Shown: positions 8,983 to 17,110 of the stretch, piece by piece | How positions within the stretch are numbered: the first letter of the stretch is position 1 | Layout: each line of letters starts with the position of its first letter | Assembly: GCA_012959465.1 (NCBI GenBank) | Contig: DUDC01000017.1 | Location: 1-35,400 of the forward strand | Source: Planctomycetaceae bacterium | GTDB lineage: Bacteria; Planctomycetota; Planctomycetia; Pirellulales; Pirellulaceae | Length of the DNA: 35,400 bases | Direction: 5' to 3' | Program-made: the position numbers and the translations under genes | The notes under the pieces: model-generated | Seen by the model: only the letters and a program-made list of their open reading frames with translations | Database searches by the model: none | What the model was told of the DNA's origin: nothing

Positions 8983-10173
8983 CTATTTACCCGACGTGTC
9001 AAGGTTGATGCCTTTGCGGGCACCTTGAGTTCTAATCATCTCTTTGACCTTTAGATCGAAACTGTCGACCTGCCCCGCTTTCGCCAGTCGTTCCTTTTCC
9101 TTCGTTACGAAGGCGCCGCGACTTTTGAGTAACGCGTCAATTTTGAGTTGCAGTTTCTTGCGATCTTCGACACGGGCCATAATGGCGGCGGCGCGTTCTT
9201 TCGCCGGGAGCTTCTTGAGGTCTTCGGGAAGTTTCTTTGGATCAATGTCCTCGATTTTGATTTTCTTCCCAATCAGCTGCTCGATCAAATCGTCTCCTCC
9301 GCCAAGCACTTTGCCACCAAAACCAGCACCGCTACGACTGGCAGAGGCACCTCGGACCTTGCGAAAGAAGTCAGCGCGATCGGCAACGGCTTCGACCTTG
9401 GATTCGTCGTTCAGGGCGATCTTTGATCGGACGGCTCGCTGAGCGGCTGCGTCGCCGTATCCAACGATCGTCTGGTTTAGCTGCCGGTTCACTTCCGCGA
9501 TTTGCTTGTCGAAAGGCGTGACCACGGCGACTGTGCCGCCAGTTTGCAAGATGGCGGCGTACTGCCCCTCCGATTTTCGAGCAATGTCCGTCCAGACGAC
9601 GGTCGTCGCGGCGAGCGTACCGCATTGGATTGTATTGATGATCAGACTCCGCTCCATCGCCAGCTCACACACCTTGGGGTACTTCACATCATCCGGATAG
9701 TCCATATGTGGCGGCGCATCGCCAACCAAGAAAACGAGTTTCAACACTTTACGGCCCTCGCTCCATTTCATTAACGTCACGGCGTCGTGGAGCGCTTGGT
9801 TGACCGACTCAGGCGTATCGTTGCCACCTTTTGCTTGGAACGACATCAGATGCTCATAGAGTGCGTCGATGTCGTCGGTAAGATTGAAGACTTTTGTGAC
9901 GTAGTCGTCGTTCCGATCACGGTAGGCAACCAAACCGAATTTGATACTGGGGGTCGGCTTGGCCGAAGCAAGTTCATTTGCGATCGACCAGATTTTGTCC
10001 TTCGCCCCCTGAATCAGGTTCCCCATCGACCCGGTGGTGTCGAGGACGAAACAGACTTCTACCTGAGGTGCCGCAGCCCGTGCCTTTACCGATTCCGCCG
10101 CCACCACCACAAAGGCTGACAAAGAGGTAGCCAGAAAAGCAAATGCCGTTGTTATTTGAGCGATTCGTTTCAT
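8983..10173 (-). CDS. Secreted von Willebrand factor A domain protein
   Basis: This 396-residue protein has a Sec signal (residues 1-26, cut near VVVAAES) and a VWA domain from about residue 38 to 235. The domain starts VEVCFVLDTTGSMGNLI, where D45-T-T-G-S49 is the MIDAS metal motif. KGGNDTPESVNQALHDAV follows with the conserved Thr and Asp of the second and third MIDAS loops. VWA domains bind ligands through a divalent cation. The C-terminal third (~260-396) is Lys/Asp-rich and helical (KKLPEDLKKLPAKERAAAIMARVEDRKKLQLKI) with no recognised domain. No signal for membrane retention was seen. It converges with the PHP-hydrolase gene and diverges from sulfatase 1. The ligand is unknown. Confidence 0.88.
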   Translation of the reverse strand: MKRIAQITTAFAFLATSLSAFVVVAAESVKARAAAPQVEVCFVLDTTGSMGNLIQGAKDKIWSIANELASAKPTPSIKFGLVAYRDRNDDYVTKVFNLTDDIDALYEHLMSFQAKGGNDTPESVNQALHDAVTLMKWSEGRKVLKLVFLVGDAPPHMDYPDDVKYPKVCELAMERSLIINTIQCGTLAATTVVWTDIARKSEGQYAAILQTGGTVAVVTPFDKQIAEVNRQLNQTIVGYGDAAAQRAVRSKIALNDESKVEAVADRADFFRKVRGASASRSGAGFGGKVLGGGDDLIEQLIGKKIKIEDIDPKKLPEDLKKLPAKERAAAIMARVEDRKKLQLKIDALLKSRGAFVTKEKERLAKAGQVDSFDLKVKEMIRTQGARKGINLDTSGK

Positions 10174-10496
10174 GATTGCACCCCGGTCGTGTTTGTTGCG
10201 GGCTTGATGGACGGTCGGGCGACAGCCTCAATGTTGTAGACGAGGCCGGGCTCGGTGAAGATTCGCGAATCTGTAACAACGGTGCATCAGATGTCGATGA
10301 TATCGCACAAATGGCCGAATTCGCCAGACCATTTGACCTCGCGGAGGTTTCGCCTCGGCTGCGGCAAAACACTCTGGATATGGCTCAAATCGTTGCGTCG
10401 GCCCAGACACAGCATTAATATCGTCTCATCCCCTCGACGCGGTCTTAACGTCGACAAATACCAAATCCCTTTACTAGTCGGACGAAACTCTCACTC
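10174..10496. other. Divergent promoter region without recognisable gene
   Basis: This is 323 bp between the divergent VWA and sulfatase 1 genes. Short overlapping frames here have no protein-like composition and no family match. It presumably holds both promoters, but no hexamers or operators could be assigned. Confidence 0.5.
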
Positions 10497-11930
10497 ATGC
10501 GTTTTCTAATTGCCATAGCTAGCCTTTTGTTATTCCTGAACCCACTTCAGGCGGTTGAGCCAAAGCGACCAAACATCGTTCTCGTGATGGCCGACGATCA
10601 AGGGTGGGGCCAGACGGGTTATTACAACCACCCCGTCCTCAAGACACCCAATCTGGATGCAATGGCCGCCTCGGGATTGCGATTTGATCGGTTCTATGCG
10701 GCCGCACCCGTCTGTTCGCCGACTCGAGCAAGTGTACTCACGGGCCGATCGAACATGCGAACGGGCGTCGAGAGCCACGGATATTCACTTCGTCGCCAGG
10801 AAAAAACGTTGGCGGCTGCGCTTCGCGATGCAGGGTACGCGACAGGGCACTTCGGCAAATGGCACCTGAACGGCATGCGGGGGCCGGGCGTGCCGATTTT
10901 CGCCGAGGACACACACAACCCAGGTACCTTTGGTTTTGGTGAATGGCTATCGGTGACCAACTTCTTTGATCGTGATCCGATCATGAGTCGAATGGGGAAA
11001 TTCAGCGAGTTTAAAGGTGACTCCTCGGAGATCATTGTCGCTGAGGCGGTCAAGTTCATACGCAGCCAAGCTGTGATGGGCAAACCATCGTTTACGGTAA
11101 TCTGGTATGGAACCCCACACAGTCCCTTCCGCGCCTCGGCGGAAGACAATAGCGATTTTGAAGAGCTCGATGACAATTCCAAAAACCACTATGGTGAATT
11201 GGTCGCGATGGATCGCAGCATCGGCACGTTACGCAAGACCCTACGTGAACTCGGCATTGCCAATACAACACTTGTCTGGTTCTGCAGTGACAATGGTGGA
11301 CTGCCGAAGATCACACCGGAGACGGTGGGCGGTCTGCGCGGCTTTAAGGGCAGCCTTTATGAAGGCGGATTGCGCGTGCCTGCCATCATTGAATGGCCAA
11401 GTGGAATAGCGACACCGCGTGTGACCCCATTTCCCGCGGTGACGATGGATATATTCCCGACGATCGCAGAAATCGTCGGACTTGCCGACGACGCCATGTT
11501 ACAACCGCACGACGGCATCAGTTTAACACGGTTGTTCAGTGAGGAGGTAACACGTCGAGACCGACCTATCCCATTCAATTGTTTCGGGAATACAGCGCTG
11601 ATAGACAACCAGTACAAGCTGCTCCACGTCGGTTTGCGAAACGGCGCGAAGCAATACGAATTGTATGACCTGAGTGTTGATCCGACCGAGAAACACAATA
11701 TTTACGTCAGTGAACCGCAGATTGCCAAAAGACTGAAGACGGCAATGAGTACATGGACCGCGTCGATGACGTCCAGCGTGGCCGGAAGGGACTACGCGGC
11801 TGGCCGACTCATTCCGGGAGACCCGGCACCACGGTTTTGGACCCAGGTAGAATCCTATCGCCCCTACTTTGATGCTTGGAAATCTCGTCCTGAATACAGG
11901 TCTCGCTTGCGTTCAAAAAATGAAAAGTGA
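10497..11930 (+). CDS. Secreted sulfatase (type I, formylglycine-dependent), sulfatase 1
   Basis: The 477-residue product has a short Sec signal (residues 1-19, FLIAIASLLLFLNPLQA). The sulfatase core opens with RPNIVLVMADDQGWGQTGYY, where D33 and D34 are metal ligands. The active-site motif C73-S-P-T-R77 is the C-x-P-x-R sequence whose cysteine is oxidised to formylglycine by a maturation enzyme not in this window. GYATGHFGKWHLNG supplies the KWH lysine and histidine, and VWFCSDNGG the distal Asp-Asn pair. It hydrolyses a sulfate ester outside the cytoplasm, probably on a polysaccharide. The exact substrate cannot be read off. The Tat-exported propeller-like gene follows 84 bp downstream on the same strand, so the two may be co-transcribed. 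Confidence 0.95.
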   Translation: MRFLIAIASLLLFLNPLQAVEPKRPNIVLVMADDQGWGQTGYYNHPVLKTPNLDAMAASGLRFDRFYAAAPVCSPTRASVLTGRSNMRTGVESHGYSLRRQEKTLAAALRDAGYATGHFGKWHLNGMRGPGVPIFAEDTHNPGTFGFGEWLSVTNFFDRDPIMSRMGKFSEFKGDSSEIIVAEAVKFIRSQAVMGKPSFTVIWYGTPHSPFRASAEDNSDFEELDDNSKNHYGELVAMDRSIGTLRKTLRELGIANTTLVWFCSDNGGLPKITPETVGGLRGFKGSLYEGGLRVPAIIEWPSGIATPRVTPFPAVTMDIFPTIAEIVGLADDAMLQPHDGISLTRLFSEEVTRRDRPIPFNCFGNTALIDNQYKLLHVGLRNGAKQYELYDLSVDPTEKHNIYVSEPQIAKRLKTAMSTWTASMTSSVAGRDYAAGRLIPGDPAPRFWTQVESYRPYFDAWKSRPEYRSRLRSKNEK

Positions 11931-12014
11931 GCTGCCAGGTCATGGCGGTCCATGTGGGCCACTGTCTCCGCGGCAGACGGAACCGATACTCAATACCTCT
12001 CGAGAGACCGAACC

Positions 12015-13574
12015 ATGAACCTTACACCGTTCTCGCGACGCGATTGGTTAAAGTCCACGGCAGCCGGCGGTCTTACCTTCGCCACAACTCTCTCATCTTT
12101 GCCTTTCGTTCACGCGACGCAAGCTGAACCGGTCCACCACATTGGATCGCGGCGCGAGCTGTTCGTGGACAAGTTCATTATCGACAAACTCACCGGCGCT
12201 CGACGGGTGCTACATCACCCCATCCCTCGAGAAATTGTCATCGTGCACGATGCGCCATGGGAGGGAGCCGGCAGCGGTTATCACAGCGTGATTCATGACG
12301 GCGACATCTACCGCATGTACTATCGCGGATCTGCGCTTGGAGTAAAAGACAAACGATTGATACTCGGCAAACAGGTTTTCTGCTACGCCGAGAGCAGTGA
12401 CGGCATCCACTGGAAAAAACCAAATCTCGGTTTATTCGAGTACAATGGTTCAAAAGAAAACAACGTCGTCTGGGACGGAGTCGGTGTGCATAACTTCTCG
12501 CCGTTCCTCGACCCACGGCCCGACTGTCCGCCGGAGTCTCGCTTCAAGGCGCTCGCAGGTACAGCGAAAGAGGGCGGTCTGTTCGCCTTTCATTCGGCCG
12601 ACGGAGTCCATTGGTCATTACTTCAGAAAGAACCGGTGGTTACCAAGGGTGCTTTCGATTCGCAGAACCTCGCCTTTTGGGATGAAACGGCTGGAAAATA
12701 CCGAGCCTACTTCCGCACATTCACCAAAGGCGTGACGACAGGTAAGGTATGGAAGCCAGCCGGTTATCGAGCAATTCGTACAGCTTCGTCCGTAGATTTT
12801 TTGCAGTGGGGCGACGAAGCTGATTTGACGTACGTCGACTCACCCCTGGAACATCTTTATACAAACCAAGTGGCACCATATTTTCGTGCTCCACATATCC
12901 TGATTGGATTTCCGACGCGGTATATCGAACGTGGGTGGTCGGATTCGATGCGAGCGCTGCCAGAAGCTGAGCATCGACGACAACGCGCAGCTGCCCATCT
13001 TCGCTATGGCACAGCACTAACGGAGGGCCTACTCATGTCCAGCCGCAATGGTGTGCACTTCGATCGGTGGAACGAAGCGTTTCTCAGACCCGGTCCTCAA
13101 CGACCGGACAGCTGGAATTATGGTCATCAGTATATCGCTTGGCACGCCGTGGAGACAAAGTCATCGCTACCTGACGCTGCCAATGAGATGTCGCTGTATG
13201 CATCGGAGGGTGCATGGACTGGCGGCAGTAATGCCATGCGACGGTATACGCTGAGATTGGACGGCTTCGTCTCGGTCACGGCGCCATGGAAGGGTGGCGA
13301 TTTGCTGACCAAGCCGTTGACATTCGACGGCGACCGGCTCCACCTGAACTTCGCGACATCGGCCGCTGGCAGCATCCGTGTCGAAATTCAAAACGCCGAC
13401 AGCACACCAATTCCAGGTTATTCGTTGGACGATTGCCAAGTGCTTTTCGGTGATACCCTCGATCGCGAGGTTCATTGGACGTCTGGCGCCGTCATTAAGC
13501 AACTTGCCAAACAGACAATTCGCCTGCGATTTGTCATACAGGACGCGGATCTGTATGCGTTTCAATTTGCGTAA
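12015..13574 (+). CDS. Tat-exported putative five-bladed beta-propeller / glycosidase-like protein
   Basis: I chose the ATG at 12015 because it gives a clean Tat signal (SRRDWLKSTAAGGLTFATTL) and has a purine-rich GAGAG upstream. An in-frame ATG at 11952 would add 21 residues before it. The mature 500-residue protein is rich in aromatic, propeller-like strands: GDIYRMYYRGS, FCYAESSDGIHWKKPNLGLFEYNG, FAFHSADGVHWSLLQKEP and FDSQNLAFWDETAGKYRAYFRTF. The SDGIHWxKP pattern is typical of proteins with a GH32/GH43-like five-bladed propeller that are frequent in planctomycetes. The C-terminal ~130 residues look like a beta-sandwich. Catalytic acids could not be assigned. It lies behind sulfatase 1, which fits a shared polysaccharide substrate. 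Confidence 0.75.
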   Translation: MNLTPFSRRDWLKSTAAGGLTFATTLSSLPFVHATQAEPVHHIGSRRELFVDKFIIDKLTGARRVLHHPIPREIVIVHDAPWEGAGSGYHSVIHDGDIYRMYYRGSALGVKDKRLILGKQVFCYAESSDGIHWKKPNLGLFEYNGSKENNVVWDGVGVHNFSPFLDPRPDCPPESRFKALAGTAKEGGLFAFHSADGVHWSLLQKEPVVTKGAFDSQNLAFWDETAGKYRAYFRTFTKGVTTGKVWKPAGYRAIRTASSVDFLQWGDEADLTYVDSPLEHLYTNQVAPYFRAPHILIGFPTRYIERGWSDSMRALPEAEHRRQRAAAHLRYGTALTEGLLMSSRNGVHFDRWNEAFLRPGPQRPDSWNYGHQYIAWHAVETKSSLPDAANEMSLYASEGAWTGGSNAMRRYTLRLDGFVSVTAPWKGGDLLTKPLTFDGDRLHLNFATSAAGSIRVEIQNADSTPIPGYSLDDCQVLFGDTLDREVHWTSGAVIKQLAKQTIRLRFVIQDADLYAFQFA

Positions 13575-13608
13575 TGTGTGCCACTGGATCCGCCCAATTG
13601 TGTCCGGT
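13573..13608 (+). repeat. Intergenic repeat, left copy flanking the pseudogene
   Basis: It begins with AATGTGTGCCACTGGATCCG and ends with CCCAATTGTGTCCGGT (13593-13608). It overlaps the TAA stop of the preceding gene. The ending is identical over 16 nt to 15765-15780 on the other side of the decayed gene. Confidence 0.85.
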
Positions 13609-13660
13609 GAATATTGGGGCCAAAGGCCAGCGGCGGTTGCCCATTCATTTTCGGCCCGCC

Positions 13661-13686
13661 AATGCGTGGCACTGGCTCTGCCCGGT
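13661..13686 (+). repeat. Intergenic repeat, second partial copy
   Basis: AATGCGTGGCACTGGCTCTG followed by CCCGGT is a near-copy of the same family as at 13573, 15744, 18454 and 28019. It lies in the 254-bp gap upstream of the pseudogene. Confidence 0.8.
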
Positions 13687-13828
13687 CGTTAGCGGCATGC
13701 CCGGCTGATAATTCCGCATTTTCACTACACGGATATTTCCTTACAATCCGTTTACGTCGGCCGGTGGCTGAGCGCGATACAATCACCGCAGATGTGAAGC
13801 CGTTCGGCACTATGTTCGGAGGTGAATC

Positions 13829-15744
13829 ATGGCGCGGCGAGTACTCTAGTTGGTGACCGGATTGTTGGTTTTGACCGGCCCGTTGTCAGCAGCCCAAGGG
13901 GACGGCGTGTCGCCTGTTGACAAGGCTCGCAAACTGGCACAGTCGGGAAAGCTGGACGAGGCGTTCTTGACCTACCTGACGATTCCCGGCTGCGAGTACT
14001 TGGCTGCACAGATCGCCCGGCCGAAGGCCGAACGGTATTTGCAAATTGTCCGCGAGCACGCCGCTGAGATTCCGCCGATGACGGTGCCGCTGATTGAAGG
14101 CGATCTATTGTTGGCACTTGGAAACCGCAACGAGGCGCTGGTCCGTTTCCGAACTGTTGCGGCGTCGTTGCACGATGCGGCCAACAAACCGCCACGGGCC
14201 AAACTCTTGATTACCGAGGGATATTTTGTGGAGCCTCCCGCGGTGGGTCCACCTGGTTCCAACCCCGGCTACGCGGCGGCGCCCTTTGCCGCCGGCCCCG
14301 GCAGCCACCGCGACAATTGGCTCATTCGCCGATTCATCGCACTAGGTGCTGTGAACGAGGCGGCTGGTGAATTCGCGAGGGTCTGGGAGATCCACCGCAG
14401 CAACGCGCTACCTTATCTGCTCGATGTCGTGGTCCGCTGGACGGACAAGCCAGTTCACGAACGAAAGGGCGTTCAACCCAATGGTTTCGACGGACGTGGA
14501 CTGCAGTTCGCGCTGCACTATTCCTTCTTTCTCAAACAGCACGGAAAATTGGATCAGGCGTTGCAGGTCGTCGGCGAGCCGCTCGTGGCAATCGATATGG
14601 ATCGCAACCCCAATCACTCGCTCTATGTGAAGATGGGCAGGGCGATGAACGTCGTTATCCGCTTCGCAACGACGCGTTTCCGGTCAAGCCGAGCAATTAC
14701 TTCTGGCGCTCCACGGGTGTGTCACGGAAAGAATTCATTCGTCTCGTCTTTGGCCTGTTCAAAGAGGCTGGCAGGGAAGATTCGTTGATCAACTCGCTCG
14801 AAAAAAGAGTCAACGAAGGGGAGAACCGCTTGCGCCGCGTGCTGGCGCGAATCCGACTCCACCAGGGCAGAACCGACGACGCGTTGACGATGGAGTTGAA
14901 GTACATCGAACAGGCAGATTTTGGAAGACTCACCGCCGCGAGGCGACGTGGGCAGGGCCAGCAAATTGACCGAGGCGGCCAGTGCATACGAGCAGGTGCT
15001 TGCGCTGCCGTTTGCCAAGACGAAACCACCCGACCCGGACGAAGTCGTTGATCACATGGCAATGATCCAGCAATTTGCGGCGCCGCGGGGCGGAGCTTCC
15101 ACTGCAAGCAGGTCTCACTTTCAGGCCGATGGACTTCGCCGTCTCGGACGACTCTACGGGGCCCTCGGTGAACCGGTGAAGGCCTTCGACACGAGTCTAC
15201 GCGAGTTCGCAGCCAATCCCGATCTACTGCGAAACCTCGACACCCTATCTCAAGCTCAAGCACGTGCCGAGGCACTCGGCCGGCAGCAACCGTTTCGCGC
15301 TTGGTTGTCTGATCGATTGGATACGGCCGATCCATTGGCCCGTGCCAACGTCTGCTGGCTACTTGCCGACTACGCTGGGTGTGGACGCGTTTTGGGGCAG
15401 GCATGGAAGCCGCCGCTCGACTGGCCGAAGGGGCCGTCGCGGACCGCCGCGTGAATTTGCCGATCTTGAAAAACCTGTTGGGCGATTCGAACACCACAGT
15501 CAGGGCTGCGTCTGCCGTCAGTCTGCTCCTGTTGGCTGAACCGAATGTCAATAAGCAAATCGTCGCTTGGCGGTCGTCCCCCGATGCCAGCGATCGCCAC
15601 GCCATAATCAACCAATTGTCGCGAGTTGAGGACGGTCGCCGGCTGGTGTTTGCCCGCGAAGCGTTGGAAAAACTCCTCCGACCAACTCGCGACGACCGTT
15701 ACGAAGTGGAACGTGTCCAACGGTTGCTAGCACGAATACCGTGA
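13829..15744 (+). pseudogene. Decayed secreted TPR/HEAT-like repeat protein (one nonsense codon, three frameshifts)
   Basis: An intact-looking RBS (GGAGG, 13818-13822) precedes the ATG at 13829, but codon 7 is TAG (13847-13849), inside the signal peptide (MARRVL-stop-LVTGLLVLTGPLSAAQG). The frame then reads on as helical repeats (VDKARKLAQSGKLDEAFLTYL). Around 14600-14640 coding sense moves to another frame (RRYPLRNDAFPVKPSNYFWR, EFIRLVFGLFKEAGRED). Near 14920 it shifts back (GRASKLTEAASAYEQVLALP), and around 15375-15385 it shifts again (GMEAAARLAEGAVADRRVNL and a HEAT-like LLGDSNTTVRAASAVSLLLL) to a TGA at 15742-15744. The pieces join into one ~640-residue protein. Neighbouring genes are intact, so clustered assembly error is less likely than real decay. 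Repeat copies lie on both sides. Confidence 0.85.
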
Positions 15745-15780
15745 ATGTGTGGCGCTGGCACGGCCCCAATTGTGTCCGGT
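15744..15780 (+). repeat. Intergenic repeat, right copy flanking the pseudogene
   Basis: AATGTGTGGCGCTGGCACGG leads into CCCAATTGTGTCCGGT (15765-15780). It starts at the pseudogene's stop codon, in the same orientation as the copy at 13573-13608. Confidence 0.85.
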
Positions 15781-15781
15781 A

Positions 15782-15867
15782 AATTAACCGCCAAGGCCCT
15801 TGGCGGTTAATTGCCGAATGAGACCCAGCCCGTTGGGCTGGGTTAGGCAAACGCAACGGGGCGTTGC
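15782..15867. repeat. Array of three perfect hairpins with 3-nt loops
   Basis: Hairpin 1: AATTAACCGCCAAG (15782-15795) with its exact complement at 15799-15812, loop GCC. Hairpin 2: ACCCAGCCC (15823-15831) with 15835-15843, loop GTT. Hairpin 3: GCAACG (15853-15858) with 15862-15867, loop GGG. It directly follows the repeat copy at 15744-15780. No T-tract follows any stem. Confidence 0.9.
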
Positions 15868-16010
15868 CCCTTCGTGCAAGCATTGACGCCAATGCGTTCG
15901 GCTCAGTTCCGATGACCATAGCGTCTCGGCATGGCAGATGGCAGAATGGGTACTCGGCAACTCGCCCATCGTGAACCTAGCACCGTGAATCAGATTCTGG
16001 AGAAGTCTCA

Positions 16011-17066
16011 ATGCGAAGAGCTATCGAAGCCTGTAGGCCTCACGTCACGTTTCTCTTCCTATTGGTTCTTTCGAACAGTGTTCTAACGGCTGAAGAAGCA
16101 ACCGTGCATCCGGTGCCTCCGAGTCCCCTCTTGCTGACCTACGATGGCGGGGAGGGGCCAGGCCATGGAAAACACATTGTGTTGGTCGCCGCAGATCAGG
16201 AATACCGCAGCGAGCAATCGATGCCGATGATGGCGAAGATTCTCGCGCGGCATGGGTTCCACTGTACAGTCTTGTTTTCGTTGAATGAAAAAAACGAAGT
16301 CGACCCAACGCAGAAGATACGCTGGGAAGACAAGAGCGTGATGCACAACATTCCAGGCCTGGAGCACCTAGAAAAGGCCGATCTACTGATCCTGTTCAGT
16401 CGACTGATCACACTGCCGGATGAGCAGTTTCAACATATCGTCGGCTACCTCGACTCCGGTAAGCCGATCATCGGCATTCGCACGGCCAATCACGGTTTTC
16501 TGGAAAACTCTCCTTACATGAAGAACGGAAAGCGTGTTCGATTCGGCGACGATGTACTCGGCGGATCGTTCCGCGGTCATCACGGCAACTGGCACGCGGA
16601 TTCGACTCGCGGGATCCTGGTGGAGGCAAGGAAGGACCATCCGATTCTCATCGGCGTCAAGGACATTTGGGGGCCTTCAGATGTCTACCGGACTTACCCA
16701 AAGGAGAAGAGTCTACCGGAGGAATGCCAGGCTCTTGTCTATGGGCAGCCTCTGTTGGGTCGATCGCCGACCGATGGAGTCAACACAAAAAAAGTGCCGT
16801 TGCCTGTCGCCTGGACGAAGAGCTGGACAGGCGCGACGGGTAAAACAGCGCGAGTGTTTCATGTCACGATGGGGAGCGCGAGAGATTACCAGAATGCTGG
16901 ACTGCGTCGCCTGACAATCAACGCTGCCTACTGGTGCCTGCGAATGGAAGATCAGATTCAAGCCGAGCGAAGCGTCGATATCATTGGTGATTACCAACCC
17001 CTGGAAAGTGGCTTCAACTATGAAAAACTCAAGGTCATTCCCCAGAAGCCGAAAGCCTACCGGTGA
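16011..17066 (+). CDS. Secreted ThuA-like domain protein
   Basis: The 351-residue product has a Sec signal (residues ~1-27, FLFLLVLSNSVLTAEE) and a ThuA-like domain of the class-I glutamine amidotransferase-like fold. Visible features are HIVLVAADQEYRSEQSMPMM, ADLLILFSRLITLPDEQF, SGKPIIGIRTANHGF and a GGSFRGHHGNWHADS segment, followed by HPILIGVKDIWGPSDVYRT. ThuA domains occur in sugar-utilisation loci, and secreted versions are common in planctomycetes. Their reaction is not firmly established. The start is supported by GGAG 8 nt upstream. The C-terminal Leu-Arg-x-Glu segment (NAAYWCLRMEDQI) is typical of family members. Sulfatase 2 starts 44 bp after its stop (or overlaps it by 4 nt if the earlier GTG is used), so the two form an operon. 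Confidence 0.88.
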   Translation: MRRAIEACRPHVTFLFLLVLSNSVLTAEEATVHPVPPSPLLLTYDGGEGPGHGKHIVLVAADQEYRSEQSMPMMAKILARHGFHCTVLFSLNEKNEVDPTQKIRWEDKSVMHNIPGLEHLEKADLLILFSRLITLPDEQFQHIVGYLDSGKPIIGIRTANHGFLENSPYMKNGKRVRFGDDVLGGSFRGHHGNWHADSTRGILVEARKDHPILIGVKDIWGPSDVYRTYPKEKSLPEECQALVYGQPLLGRSPTDGVNTKKVPLPVAWTKSWTGATGKTARVFHVTMGSARDYQNAGLRRLTINAAYWCLRMEDQIQAERSVDIIGDYQPLESGFNYEKLKVIPQKPKAYR

Positions 17067-17095
17067 GCCATTCAGAAAACACTCTTGCCGAGCGG

Positions 17096-17102
17096 AAAGG
17101 AG
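17096..17102 (+). promoter_or_regulatory. Shine-Dalgarno that sets the sulfatase 2 start
   Basis: AAAGGAG lies 8 nt before the GTG at 17111. The earlier in-frame GTG at 17063 has no comparable site and would add 16 hydrophilic residues before the signal. Confidence 0.7.
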
Positions 17103-17110
17103 TAACGAGC

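Noticed and set aside
15782..15867. CRISPR-like repeat array
   Set aside because: The three hairpins have different sequences and lengths, and there are no equal spacers or cas genes.
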